This document shows, in pieces, positions 28,206-37,012 of a DNA stretch of 64,000 nucleotides. Both the position numbers and the translations under genes were made by a program. Origin of the DNA: SB11 sp965249955 (GTDB taxonomy: Bacteria; Bacteroidota; Bacteroidia; UBA8524); assembly GCA_965249955.1 (NCBI GenBank), contig OZ252261.1, forward strand, positions 682,001 through 746,000, in the 5' to 3' direction. The notes under the pieces were generated by a model, which was not told where the DNA came from, did no database searches, and saw only the letters and a program-made list of their open reading frames with translations. Within the stretch, counting starts at the first letter, position 1. Each line of letters begins with the position of its first letter.

Positions 28206-29636
28206 ATGAAAAAAATCATACTTCTATTCTCAACCTTCTTTTTAATTCTGGCAGCAAAAGCCCAAAACACCGTTAACCAAACTAAGTGGCAACAACTGCA
28301 ATCGTACAGTACTTTATCTGAAGAAAACTCACTTGCCCCCTACATCATGTTTCAGCAAATGGGTAACAACTCATTTCAGCGAAAAGCAACCCGCTACCGC
28401 ATAAAAGGAGCAAGCGCTGGCGAGTTAGGCTCGCTTACTGATACTTTAACCGTTAAGTTTTCGGGCAATAGAGAATCACAAGGGTTGGTAAACAGCTACT
28501 ATTATATATACCCGTTAAATACGCCCTACGGCTACTCTCCCTACGATAATATAACTGAATACAGCAAATTTGGCAGTAGCTATAAGGTTAATAAGTGGAG
28601 TACAAAAAAATACGATGCTAATGAAAGACTTATAGAATCGGCTGACTCGCTGTTTGGGCAAACTAATAGAAACACCTATACCTATAATACAAGTGGTGAT
28701 GTTGAGTTGGTTTTGGCTGAAGTGAGCTATGGCAGCGGATGGCAAAACTATAGTAAAAGCGAGTATACCTATACCTCTGACAGCTTGACAAGAAAAAGTT
28801 ATTCGTGGTCGTCGGGAGCGTGGAAACTAACGGGGACTGAAACTACTTATGGTAACCTTACTTATCCTGACTCTATAGTTAACAATCAAAACAAAAAAAC
28901 GTATACCTACGATACTGCTAACAATGTACTTACGTATGGTGAGTTTGTATACTCATCACAAACCGGTACTTACGAGCCTACTAAAAGAGAAATCTGGACG
29001 TATACAGGCGGCAAGGTTACCGGTATTGAAGGCGAGAACTGGGTGCAGGGTGCTTGGGAAAAAACAGGTAAAAATAAAATTACCTATACCAGTGGTGGCG
29101 AAATTGATAGTGTTATTGGCTCTATTTGGAAAAACAGTGTTTACGAAAATTATAGTTTAAATATCAATACCTACCAAGGGGCTAAACTTAAAGATTTTAC
29201 CAACTATAACTGGGCAAATGGCAGTTGGGCTGTGGTAAATAAATTTGCTTTTATACTTGACGGGCAGCTTAACCTAAACCAAGTACATTTTTATATTAAC
29301 CAAGGTGGAGTATTAAAATTTGTACGCCGCTACCGCTACTATTACGAAAGTTTTAACAGCACTATAGGTATTGATGATATAAATGCTGAAAGTACAATTA
29401 ATGTGTACCCCAACCCTGCCACAACTACATTAAATTTTGAAATACCAAGCACCAATGCACAAGTACTAAAAATTTATGATTTGGCGGGGAAACTATTGCT
29501 TGAAAAAGCTATTGAAGCCAATACCACATCTTTAGCATTAAGCACAAGCAATTTTACCAATGGTAACGGTGTATTTATTTACACTTTTACCTCAAAAGAA
29601 GAGACCCTTACGGGTAAGTTTATTGTGAACCAATAA
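28206..29636 (+). CDS. Secreted protein with T9SS type A sorting domain
   Basis: The start MKKIILLFSTFFLILAAKAQ at 28206 gives a signal peptide; an upstream ATG at 28161 adds 15 residues. The mature part contains repeated Tyr/Trp/Ser-rich strands with the pattern YTY(D/N)T...W (NRNTYTYNTSGDVELV; KKTYTYDTANNVLTYGE; REIWTYTGGKVTGIEG), like YD/RHS-type repeats without the RHS core. The end is a T9SS type A domain (NVYPNPATTTLNFEIPSTNAQVLKIYDLAGKLLLEKA ... TLTGKFIVNQ). The LytTR-like repeats upstream suggest control by the two-component system at 32886-36763. Confidence 0.85.
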   Translation: MKKIILLFSTFFLILAAKAQNTVNQTKWQQLQSYSTLSEENSLAPYIMFQQMGNNSFQRKATRYRIKGASAGELGSLTDTLTVKFSGNRESQGLVNSYYYIYPLNTPYGYSPYDNITEYSKFGSSYKVNKWSTKKYDANERLIESADSLFGQTNRNTYTYNTSGDVELVLAEVSYGSGWQNYSKSEYTYTSDSLTRKSYSWSSGAWKLTGTETTYGNLTYPDSIVNNQNKKTYTYDTANNVLTYGEFVYSSQTGTYEPTKREIWTYTGGKVTGIEGENWVQGAWEKTGKNKITYTSGGEIDSVIGSIWKNSVYENYSLNINTYQGAKLKDFTNYNWANGSWAVVNKFAFILDGQLNLNQVHFYINQGGVLKFVRRYRYYYESFNSTIGIDDINAESTINVYPNPATTTLNFEIPSTNAQVLKIYDLAGKLLLEKAIEANTTSLALSTSNFTNGNGVFIYTFTSKEETLTGKFIVNQ

Positions 29637-29650
29637 ATAATACTAAACTT

Positions 29651-29694
29651 AAAAGCGGTTTTTTGGAGTTTAACCCTCCAATAACCGCTTTTTG
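29651..29694 (+). terminator. Terminator after the T9SS protein gene
   Basis: AAAAGCGGTT...GGAG pairs with CTCC...AACCGCTTTTT, with a bulge, and is followed by T-rich DNA 15 bp after the stop at 29636. Confidence 0.8.
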
Positions 29695-29716
29695 CTTAGT
29701 TGTACCATATTTAAGG

Positions 29717-30823
29717 CTAAGGCACTAAATGTAAAATTGCTAACTCGCTATAAGTGCCTACTCGCATAGGTGGCCCAAATGTGCCTGTCCCCTGACATAC
29801 GTATACTTTTGTTCCCTTATAGTCGTGCAAACCTCTGTTATACTCAAACATTTGTTTGGCTATAAAGGTAGCCGGCCACATTTGCCCTGCATGGGTATGG
29901 CCTGCTAAGTATAAATCAACCCCTGCCTTGTTGGCGTGTTTTATTCCGTTGGGGCCGTGGTGCAGCAACACCGTTGGCAAATCGGCATCAATATTCAGTG
30001 CTTCTAACACACTTTTTACCGAAACTTGTGCACCTCTTCGGGCATGTATATCGTTTGTATCTCCATCGGCAACCATGTGGTTTAGGCCTACAATTTGCAG
30101 GCCTTTCCAATGGGTTACTTCGTTTTCAAGCACACGCACTCCAATACTTTTCAGGTAGCCTTTTATGGCTTGTACGCCTGTATACTGGTCGTGGTTTCCT
30201 TCTATAAAAAATACAGGGGCTTTAAGGTTTTTAAGTGGAGCCATACTTTCAGGCTTTAGCTGTATTTTACTATCCAAAAGGTCTCCTGTAAAAAACACCA
30301 CATCAACATTTTGCTTATTGATTTCAGCTACAATTTGTTGAAGGGTTTTTGCTCCCCTAAAATGCCCCAAGTGGGTATCGGTAAGGTGTGCGGCTTTTAT
30401 AGTATTTGCAAGCCCTTTTATAGGCACTTGCATTTGCGATACGCGCAACGTTTTGGCGTTTATAATACCATAAACTGAAACTAAAGTGGCCAACACAATT
30501 GCTGCTAATCCGTAAGTATTGGGTGCTGTGTTTATAAACAAGCCTATACCATCAACCACAAGGGTGGCTATAATTAAATACAACATAAAGCCCATAGAAA
30601 CGGCAGCTACACCAAATATAAAACTACCCATACGTGATGTAGCATTAATAAGCCTTATAACCGCTACAAGCATAAAAATTGTGTACAAGCTAAAAAACCA
30701 ATACAAATACGATGTACTGCCAATGCCAAAAAACCATGTAAACCTTTCGGCCAAATAGATATCTGTTCCTGCTAAAAAACCGAAAACCAATACCAACGGT
30801 AGCAGGGCGATTAAAAACCTCAT
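29717..30823 (-). CDS. Membrane-anchored calcineurin-like metallophosphoesterase
   Basis: A 368-residue protein. Four membrane helices take up residues ~1-120. The metallophosphoesterase domain follows with the metal motifs LTDTHLGHF (D-x-H), FFTGDLLDS (GD), FIEGNHDQY (GNHD) and LYLAGHTHAGQMWP (GHxH). This resembles YkuE/YaeI-type phosphodiesterases that act on lipid-linked substrates near the membrane. Its stop lies close to the convergent terminator at 29651. Confidence 0.9.
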   Translation of the reverse strand: MRFLIALLPLVLVFGFLAGTDIYLAERFTWFFGIGSTSYLYWFFSLYTIFMLVAVIRLINATSRMGSFIFGVAAVSMGFMLYLIIATLVVDGIGLFINTAPNTYGLAAIVLATLVSVYGIINAKTLRVSQMQVPIKGLANTIKAAHLTDTHLGHFRGAKTLQQIVAEINKQNVDVVFFTGDLLDSKIQLKPESMAPLKNLKAPVFFIEGNHDQYTGVQAIKGYLKSIGVRVLENEVTHWKGLQIVGLNHMVADGDTNDIHARRGAQVSVKSVLEALNIDADLPTVLLHHGPNGIKHANKAGVDLYLAGHTHAGQMWPATFIAKQMFEYNRGLHDYKGTKVYVCQGTGTFGPPMRVGTYSELAILHLVP

Positions 30824-30830
30824 TATGAAA

Positions 30831-31898
30831 TTACTTAGCGGTTAAAATTTTTTCGTCAACCAATACCTGAAAAGATTCTTCCATAGTTTCTTTCATTGGT
30901 TTAAACACAATACCTAGTTCGTTTTTAATTTTAGAGTTATCGGCTTTCCACTCCACATTCACGTTGTTACGTATAAATTTTCTGCTAAATATTTTGTTAA
31001 CCATAGGCCCTACTAGCATTAACAGCCATTTGGGCAATGCCTTTTTGGGTAATGGAAACTTATTGCCAAACTTTGGCAGTAGGGTAGTTGCCATTTCAAA
31101 AATGTTGGTGTTGTGTGCTGATGTAATATAGCGTCCTTTTGCCTCAGGAATAAAGCCTGCTTTAAAATGTGCTTCTGCTACATCTCTTACATCTACCATA
31201 CCTAAACCCATTTTTGGTGCACCCATTTTTAGTGTACCATCGCCCATTTGCTTCAAAATACTCATGCTTTCTGAGGTGGTTGCATTTGGGTTTAAGGGAG
31301 GCCCCAAAACCAACGAGGGGTTAATGGTTACCAAATCCCATTGGGTTTGCTTTTTATTTATTTCCCATGCCTTTTGCTCGGCTAGTGTTTTTGAGTACGA
31401 GTATGGCTGATTGCTTATTGATGCGGTAGTGTTCCAAACTTCTTCCGTCAAAACTCCATTGGGTGCTTTTTGACAATCGCTGGCATCGTTATAAATAGCT
31501 GCGCAACTGCTGGTTAGCACCACACGTTTTACTGATGGTGTTTGGTTGGCCGTTTCCAGCACATTTTCAGTTCCTTTTACTGCGGGGTCAATCAAGTCTT
31601 TTTGCGGGTCTTTTATTACTGATGTAAAAGGCGACGCGGTGTGGTATACTAACTCGCAACCTTTCATTGCTTCAGTATAAGAACCTTTTTGCAGTAAATC
31701 TGATTTGAAATAACGGATAGTTCCGTTGGTTTTAGCGGCAATAGCATTTAAGTGAGCTATTTTCTTTTGGTCGTTAGGGTTTCTTACAGCTGCATGTACT
31801 GTTATACCTTCTTCAAGCAATTTTTTTACTAACCAGCCGGCTACATATCCTGTAGCTCCTGTAACTAATACGGGTTTTGTTTTATCTATTTGTACCAT
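30831..31898 (-). CDS. Extended SDR / dihydroflavonol-4-reductase-like oxidoreductase
   Basis: The start MVQIDKTKPVLVTGATGYVAG at 31898 is preferred over the ATG at 31916 because the operator lies at 31922-31939. The Rossmann motif TGATGYVAGW is followed by VVLTSSCAAIY and the catalytic YSYSKTLAEQKAW (YxxxK). It is an atypical/extended short-chain dehydrogenase using NAD(P)H on an unknown carbonyl or epimerisable substrate. The TetR gene is upstream on the same strand and the same operator precedes both genes, so it is the likely target of that regulator. Confidence 0.88.
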   Translation of the reverse strand: MVQIDKTKPVLVTGATGYVAGWLVKKLLEEGITVHAAVRNPNDQKKIAHLNAIAAKTNGTIRYFKSDLLQKGSYTEAMKGCELVYHTASPFTSVIKDPQKDLIDPAVKGTENVLETANQTPSVKRVVLTSSCAAIYNDASDCQKAPNGVLTEEVWNTTASISNQPYSYSKTLAEQKAWEINKKQTQWDLVTINPSLVLGPPLNPNATTSESMSILKQMGDGTLKMGAPKMGLGMVDVRDVAEAHFKAGFIPEAKGRYITSAHNTNIFEMATTLLPKFGNKFPLPKKALPKWLLMLVGPMVNKIFSRKFIRNNVNVEWKADNSKIKNELGIVFKPMKETMEESFQVLVDEKILTAK

Positions 31899-31921
31899 GT
31901 TTTTTTCTCGCCTCAATAATG

Positions 31922-31939
31922 AGTGAGTACTTACTCACT
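31922..31939. promoter_or_regulatory. TetR operator, copy 1 (before the SDR gene)
   Basis: AGTGAGTA-CT-TACTCACT is a perfect palindrome. It shares the core GTGAGTAnTnACTCAC with the site at 32484-32501. Confidence 0.75.
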
Positions 31940-31956
31940 TTTACTGACAAATTTTT

Positions 31957-32478
31957 TTATAGCTTATACTTTTGTTTCAACAAGTGCACAACACTTGTGG
32001 CATTGGCATCATTATGCAGCAATATGTGTGCTACTAACCCATCAAAATAAAGCAACAATAGCTCTGCTTCTTGGGTTGGCTCATTATAGCCTAGTTTTCT
32101 AAAAGCGTTTTCCAACGCCATCTTTAAAGGTTCAACTTTACTATTATCGTGACTGCCTTTTTGCCACTTTAGTGCATATAATAAACGCCAATACGACCGT
32201 TCATCAGCGTTTATCGAAAGGGGTAAATCAATGGTTTTTCTCAATACAGCTTTGGGGTCGGTTTCCATTACAATACCTGCAAAGTATTTTGTAGCTTGTT
32301 GGTTGCCTTGCTCTAAAATTGCTGCAAGAAGCCCTTCTTTATTTGTAAAATGGCGAAATATCAACCCTTCAGAAACACCTGCTTCTTTGGCAATAGCACT
32401 GGTTGAAACCGTGTTATAGCCCAACTCGCCAAACATTTCTAAGGCTACTTTTAGTATATTTTCTTTTTTATCCGTCAT
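31957..32478 (-). CDS. TetR-family transcriptional regulator
   Basis: The start MTDKKENILKVALEMFGELGYNTVSTSAIAKEAGVSEGLIFRHFTNKEGLLAAIL gives a standard TetR N-terminal helix-turn-helix. The ATG at 32478 is preferred to 32496 because a palindromic operator occupies 32484-32501. The rest (~residues 60-170) is a ligand-binding helical domain. It probably represses its own gene and the SDR gene 58 bp downstream. Confidence 0.92.
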   Translation of the reverse strand: MTDKKENILKVALEMFGELGYNTVSTSAIAKEAGVSEGLIFRHFTNKEGLLAAILEQGNQQATKYFAGIVMETDPKAVLRKTIDLPLSINADERSYWRLLYALKWQKGSHDNSKVEPLKMALENAFRKLGYNEPTQEAELLLLYFDGLVAHILLHNDANATSVVHLLKQKYKL

Positions 32479-32483
32479 TAGTA

Positions 32484-32501
32484 TGTGAGTAATCACTCAC
32501 A
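32484..32501. promoter_or_regulatory. TetR operator, copy 2 (before the TetR gene)
   Basis: TGTGAGT-AATC-ACTCACA is a palindrome just upstream of the TetR start and matches the site at 31922 in 14 of its 18 bases, including both GTGAGT/ACTCAC arms. Confidence 0.75.
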
Positions 32502-32571
32502 AAAGTAAGACCATTTTTTATTGACTCCAGAAATTTCCTCTTACTATTTTCTAAAATAAGGGGGGCTTTTC

Positions 32572-32622
32572 CCACTTATAACTCCAAACCGACCACTTAT
32601 TGCTAAAAACGCCCACTTATTA
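32572..32622 (+). promoter_or_regulatory. LytTR-like triple direct repeat
   Basis: CCACTTATA/CCACTTATT occurs at 32572, 32593 and 32613 (periods 21 and 20). Eight bases after the last TATTAG lies AATATTTG (a 7/8 match to TAnnTTTG), the same spacing as at 28117-28160. No gene follows on the plus strand within 250 bp; see the candidate RNA at 32650. Confidence 0.55.
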
Positions 32623-32649
32623 GGCGAAACAAATATTTGTGCTGAAACT

Positions 32650-32866
32650 TTTAATACTTTGTAGTGTAGTACCAAAATTTAACGAAGTGATATAGCCGCA
32701 TCGTTTTTGTACAGCTTAACTGTGCGGCTTATCTACATTAAATGTAAGTACTGCATATACCTTACTAAAAAGTATTGTTTTAGTTGAAGGGTAATAACAG
32801 CGCCACAATAGCATGCTTATATTTCTGGTAGTACAAACGTAGGTTTTTAATAAGCCTACGTTTTTT
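32650..32866 (+). ncRNA. Candidate small RNA with LytTR-type promoter
   Basis: The gap between the TetR gene and the LytTR gene has no reading frame of note. It contains a promoter-like arrangement at 32572-32640, an internal hairpin (AGCCGCA at 32694-32700 with TGCGGCT at 32723-32729) and a terminator at 32835-32866 oriented for the plus strand. This is an inference; no known RNA family was recognised, and the terminator may simply serve the convergent LytTR gene. Confidence 0.25.
32835..32866. terminator. Bidirectional terminator
   Basis: AAACGTAGG and CCTACGTTT pair around an AT-rich loop, followed by six T on the plus strand and an A/T-rich run on the minus strand, 20 bp past the stop of the LytTR gene. 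Confidence 0.75.
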
Positions 32867-32885
32867 AGTTTAGGTGGCGTATGTA

Positions 32886-33638
32886 TTAAAGCACACTTTT
32901 AAGAAACTTTACAAAAATATTCCTCCGTCGGGCAGCTACCGGTATCAACTCGTCGTTATTCATCACCACGTAGCCTCCCCTGCCGTTTAGGTATTTTTTT
33001 ATTTGTACCGTGTTTACAATGTACGATTTGTGCACTCTAAAAAACATGGGGGTGTTTAGCACATCTTCATAGGCTTTAATACTTTCTGATATTAAAATGC
33101 TTTCGCCGTTGGTAAAGTATATGCGCGAGTAGCTGCCATCAGCAACTATATACAAAATACTGCTTATGTCTTTAAGCACCAACCCGTTTAGGGTGGGCAG
33201 GGCTATTTTGCCAATTGGGCTGTTTTTGTGTTGCTCTTTATCAAGTGCGGGAACTGATTTTTTGGCTATAATTATGCGTTTTACCTTTTCAATGGCTGTT
33301 ATCAAATCGGTAGGCCCTATGGGTTTCATTAAATAATCGGTAACTGAGTATTTAAAAGCTCTAAGGGCAAAATTATCATAGGCTGTGGTAAAAATTATCT
33401 CGGGCAGTGGGTGTTCAATTCTATCTAGGGCATCAAAGGCTGTTTCGTCAAACAATGCAATATCCATTACCAACAAATCGGGTTTTAGTGCATTTGCTTT
33501 TTCAATAGTATCTCCCACAAAAGCAGCTTCACCAATCAAATCAATATCAGGGCAAAACTCGTGCAGCATACTTTTAAGCAACTTCCTTCCTCTTGGTTCG
33601 TCTTCAACCAAAAGGGTTGATATTTTTATATTGTCCAT
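32886..33638 (-). CDS. LytTR-family response regulator
   Basis: A 250-residue regulator. The receiver domain has the acidic pocket (VEDEP at residues 11-15) and phospho-acceptor D59 (LLVMDIALFDE). The LytTR DNA-binding domain follows at ~145-250 (ISSILYIVADGSYSRIYFTNGESILISESIKAYEDVL...FFRVHKSYIVNTVQIKKYLNGRGGYVVM). LytTR domains bind direct repeats spaced by two helical turns, and such repeats are found at 28117, 32572 and 36842. It lies 5 bp after its kinase gene. Confidence 0.93.
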   Translation of the reverse strand: MDNIKISTLLVEDEPRGRKLLKSMLHEFCPDIDLIGEAAFVGDTIEKANALKPDLLVMDIALFDETAFDALDRIEHPLPEIIFTTAYDNFALRAFKYSVTDYLMKPIGPTDLITAIEKVKRIIIAKKSVPALDKEQHKNSPIGKIALPTLNGLVLKDISSILYIVADGSYSRIYFTNGESILISESIKAYEDVLNTPMFFRVHKSYIVNTVQIKKYLNGRGGYVVMNNDELIPVAARRRNIFVKFLKSVL

Positions 33639-33643
33639 AGCAA

Positions 33644-36600
33644 TTAAAAAGTCAATACTACCTCTGTACCGGCAGCATTTCCATCTTCGTCTTTCAAATC
33701 AATAATATCAATATCAAATACCGTTTTGTATAGCTTATTCATCAATACCAAACGTTCTTTAATAATCAATAAGCCTTTTGAGTTGTGTCCGCTAATATTT
33801 TTAGCGGCCACCCTTCCCACGCCATTGTCTGTTATAACGCATTTAAACCCTCTTTCGTTGCTTTCAAACCGAATTGTTAAAAGTAAATTTCCTTCTTTTG
33901 GACTTAAGCCGTGTTTTATGGCATTTTCTATAATTGGTTGTATAAGCATTGGCGGCATTTGCACTTTGCCCGCATCAATAGTACTATCAACACTTATTGT
34001 ATAGGTAAGCATGCCTTCAAAACGTAAGGCTTCTAAAGCCAAATACAGTTTTAAAAATGCTACTTCTTCGTTTAAAGATATTAGTTTTTTTCTTGAATTT
34101 TCTAATATTGAACGAAGTAATTTGGCAAAACTTGCCATATAGTCGGCGGCCTTTCGCCTTTCTTGATGAAAAATAAAATCTTGTATTGAGTTAAGGGCAT
34201 TGAAAAAGAAATGAGGATTCATTTGTGCCCTTAGCGAATCGACCTCAGTGGTTATTAGTTTGCGGTGCAATTTTGCTGTGCGCAACGATAGGTAAATAAA
34301 CACGCCTACTACAGATAGTGCCGTAAGCAATACAAGTGCTATAAACCAAAGTGTTTCCCAAAAGCGCGCAACAACAACAATGGGTATTGCCAGCTGATTG
34401 ATGGCTGCATTGCCCCTATTGTTTGCAGCTTTTATACGCAGGGTGTATTTACCCGGTGGAAGCTGGGTATATTGTATTATGGGTTTCTCGCCTTCTACTT
34501 CGTGCCATTTATTATCGTAGCCATCCAGCAAATACAAGTATTTGTTTTTTTCTACATTGCTATAACTTATTAATGCAGGCTCAAACTTAACGGTTCGCTG
34601 GTGTGGTTGTAAAACTATTTTATCGTTTTGTTCTGATAAATTGTTTATCAAAAGGTTATCACTAAGCACTTTTCGCATCATCAAAAAAGGAGCTGCATAG
34701 TTGGGTTGGTTTTCAAACGATGAGGGATGAAAGTATACTATTCCTTTTTTTGTGCCAAAGAAAATATTGCCCTGCTTGTCTTTGGCTACTGCCTTATAAT
34801 TGAAACCGCTTACCACTACACCGTCACTATAATTGTATGTGGCTGTTTGCCTTGTATTTTTTACATTGATTTTTGTTATTGCCGATGGAGTGCTTACCCA
34901 CACATTATCATAATCATCGGTAATAAGCGCGCAAATACTGGTGGAGGGCAATCCATCTTGTACGGTAATATTTTTAATAAACTTATCCGTACTATCAAAA
35001 CAATAAATCCCCCCCTCAATAGAGCCCACCCACAGTTGTTTATCTTTGGTTTGACAGGCTGTCCAAACTGAATATGATTTTAGTTGGGTAATTTTTTTTA
35101 ATACTATTTTTTTTTGACCTATTGATATTGCTTTGTAAAGCCCGTGCGAGGTAAGCACCCACAAATTATTATTCGCATCTTCAAAAAAATTCCACACACA
35201 AGTTAAAGGATCCCAAGTATTGCCACCATTTACTTCAATATCCATAGGCTGCAAGCTTTGCATATCTTCACTTAGCCTAGTAAGGCCTGTATAGCGTGTA
35301 CCCAACAAAAAACTACCGTCGCCAAGCTGCTGTATAGCCCAAACTTGCCTCACTATTTCCTTGTTTTCATTTCTATTTATATTGGGCATATAATTAATCT
35401 TATTGTTTTTAATTGCATACAAACCACGATAGGTAGCCACTAACATTTCGTTTTTTTGGGTTTTACACAACTGATTAACTACCAATGTGCCATGGTTAAA
35501 ACGAAAAGGTATTGTGGGTTCATTTTCTATTACCAGCCCGTATTCTGAGGTGTTCAGTTTTAATTTATCCACTATTAAACCATAGCGCGACCCTACCCAC
35601 AGGTGTTGAGATGAATCGATATTTATGGCGCGCACATAGTTGTTTGATAGTATTTTATTTTTGGTAGTAATACTGTTAAAATACTGATGCGAGGGATTGA
35701 TTTTGAATACACGGGTATCGGTAGCTACCCATAGTATGTTCTCTCTATCTTTGCAAGCCTTGTTAGTTGAAAGCAGGCTGTTTTCAAGGTATTCCTCTTC
35801 GGTAATTACTTTATAAAAACCTGTTTGGTTAAGATTTTTATCGTACTCCCATATATACGGCAACTGCACTATGGTAATACTGCTATCAACATTAATGGTG
35901 TAGGCAAGACCTTTTAGTTTTTGAGTTTGAGCCAGTTCTTTTGTTTTCCCCGTTTTTGCATCAATAAAAAACACTTTGGTTGATGTGTTTACAAGAAACC
36001 CTTTTGTTCCATAGGCTTTTAATACTCTTTCAAAGTTTGCTGTACCGGGTAAAATATCTGTACTTAAACCATCAAGGCTATAGGGCAAAAATGTTTTGCC
36101 TTTTTCATCAAATTTAAAAACCCCTGAAAGGGTTGAACTGATTAAAACATCACCCTGAGGTGATAAAGCAATATTGCCCAAAAACTCAGTGTTTTTCTTT
36201 TCATTAATGGCTAAGGGACTGCGCCATTTGTATATAGCCTGCATAGAATCAGGCGATTGAAACTTTACTATAAAAAAGGGATAACCACACGCCCAAACTG
36301 CACCATTTCTATCTTGCACAAACCCAATTATTTCTTGAACTGCGGTGTTGGTGGGCTTATAAAAAAAGGGAGGATGAATTTTCCACTCGCCTGTTTTGGC
36401 TATATGCACAGTAATTCCGTTTAGCCTGTCACCCACCCACAAATTACCTTTATTATCCTCAAAAATAGCTGTAATGGCATGCCCTGCCAGTTTTCCGTTT
36501 TCAGAAAACTCATTAAAAACTTCTATTTCACCATTTATCAAACGGTGAAGCCCATTTTCAGTCCCTATCCATACCACACCATGCGAGTCAGTATAAACCA

Positions 36601-36763
36601 CTTTTGCCCCTTCGGTTGCTAATCCGTTTTCAACACTTAAATACTCTATTTTGGTGATTTTCTTTTGCGCTTGTGCACCCACAGATAAGTGTATTAATAG
36701 CAACACAGCTAAAACTTTAAGCAACTCAAAAACACTTTTGCGACTTTTACTTTTAGTAATCAT
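33644..36763 (-). CDS. Propeller-type sensor histidine kinase (LytS/YehU class)
   Basis: A 1,039-residue protein with an N-terminal hydrophobic segment and signal-like end (VGAQAQ). A large two-component propeller sensor (repeats such as VWIGTENGLHRL, LWVGDRLNGITV, VWVSTPSAITKI) fills residues ~35-700. A Y_Y_Y domain follows (YLYLLDGYDNKWHEVEGEKPI...LPPGKYTLRIKAANNRGN), then a membrane helix (FIALVLLTALSVVGVFIYLSL). The His_kinase box is NPHFFFNALNSIQDFIF, with HATPase motifs NAIKHGLSPKEG and ITDNGVGR. This is the class that pairs with LytTR regulators, encoded just downstream. Signals sensed by related proteins are often polysaccharides, but here this is unknown. Confidence 0.93.
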   Translation of the reverse strand: MITKSKSRKSVFELLKVLAVLLLIHLSVGAQAQKKITKIEYLSVENGLATEGAKVVYTDSHGVVWIGTENGLHRLINGEIEVFNEFSENGKLAGHAITAIFEDNKGNLWVGDRLNGITVHIAKTGEWKIHPPFFYKPTNTAVQEIIGFVQDRNGAVWACGYPFFIVKFQSPDSMQAIYKWRSPLAINEKKNTEFLGNIALSPQGDVLISSTLSGVFKFDEKGKTFLPYSLDGLSTDILPGTANFERVLKAYGTKGFLVNTSTKVFFIDAKTGKTKELAQTQKLKGLAYTINVDSSITIVQLPYIWEYDKNLNQTGFYKVITEEEYLENSLLSTNKACKDRENILWVATDTRVFKINPSHQYFNSITTKNKILSNNYVRAINIDSSQHLWVGSRYGLIVDKLKLNTSEYGLVIENEPTIPFRFNHGTLVVNQLCKTQKNEMLVATYRGLYAIKNNKINYMPNINRNENKEIVRQVWAIQQLGDGSFLLGTRYTGLTRLSEDMQSLQPMDIEVNGGNTWDPLTCVWNFFEDANNNLWVLTSHGLYKAISIGQKKIVLKKITQLKSYSVWTACQTKDKQLWVGSIEGGIYCFDSTDKFIKNITVQDGLPSTSICALITDDYDNVWVSTPSAITKINVKNTRQTATYNYSDGVVVSGFNYKAVAKDKQGNIFFGTKKGIVYFHPSSFENQPNYAAPFLMMRKVLSDNLLINNLSEQNDKIVLQPHQRTVKFEPALISYSNVEKNKYLYLLDGYDNKWHEVEGEKPIIQYTQLPPGKYTLRIKAANNRGNAAINQLAIPIVVVARFWETLWFIALVLLTALSVVGVFIYLSLRTAKLHRKLITTEVDSLRAQMNPHFFFNALNSIQDFIFHQERRKAADYMASFAKLLRSILENSRKKLISLNEEVAFLKLYLALEALRFEGMLTYTISVDSTIDAGKVQMPPMLIQPIIENAIKHGLSPKEGNLLLTIRFESNERGFKCVITDNGVGRVAAKNISGHNSKGLLIIKERLVLMNKLYKTVFDIDIIDLKDEDGNAAGTEVVLTF

Positions 36764-36841
36764 TAAAAGTTTTTTTGCTGTAATGTACTATTCTACAAAG
36801 AAACCATACAACTTGACGGACGTAAAAACAGAATAAAATAA

Positions 36842-36893
36842 CACGCTTATAAGCAATAGCAGCACGTTTATTAAAAATAACTACACGTTTGTT
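36842..36893. promoter_or_regulatory. LytTR-like triple direct repeat upstream of the kinase operon
   Basis: CACGCTTATAA, CACGTTTATTA and CACGTTTGTT start at 36842, 36863 and 36884, an exact 21-bp period. They lie 79-130 bp upstream of the kinase start (36763, minus strand). The sequence is related to the CCACTTATT repeats at 28117 and 32572. Confidence 0.55.
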
Positions 36894-37012
36894 TTTTTTT
36901 GCAGTAAGAGTACTTCTTTAAATGTAAGTAATGCGCACCACTATACTAAATGGCAATGCCAAACTTAAAATTGTATGGCAACAGAATATAGGGCAACAGA
37001 CTTTTTCTGTTT

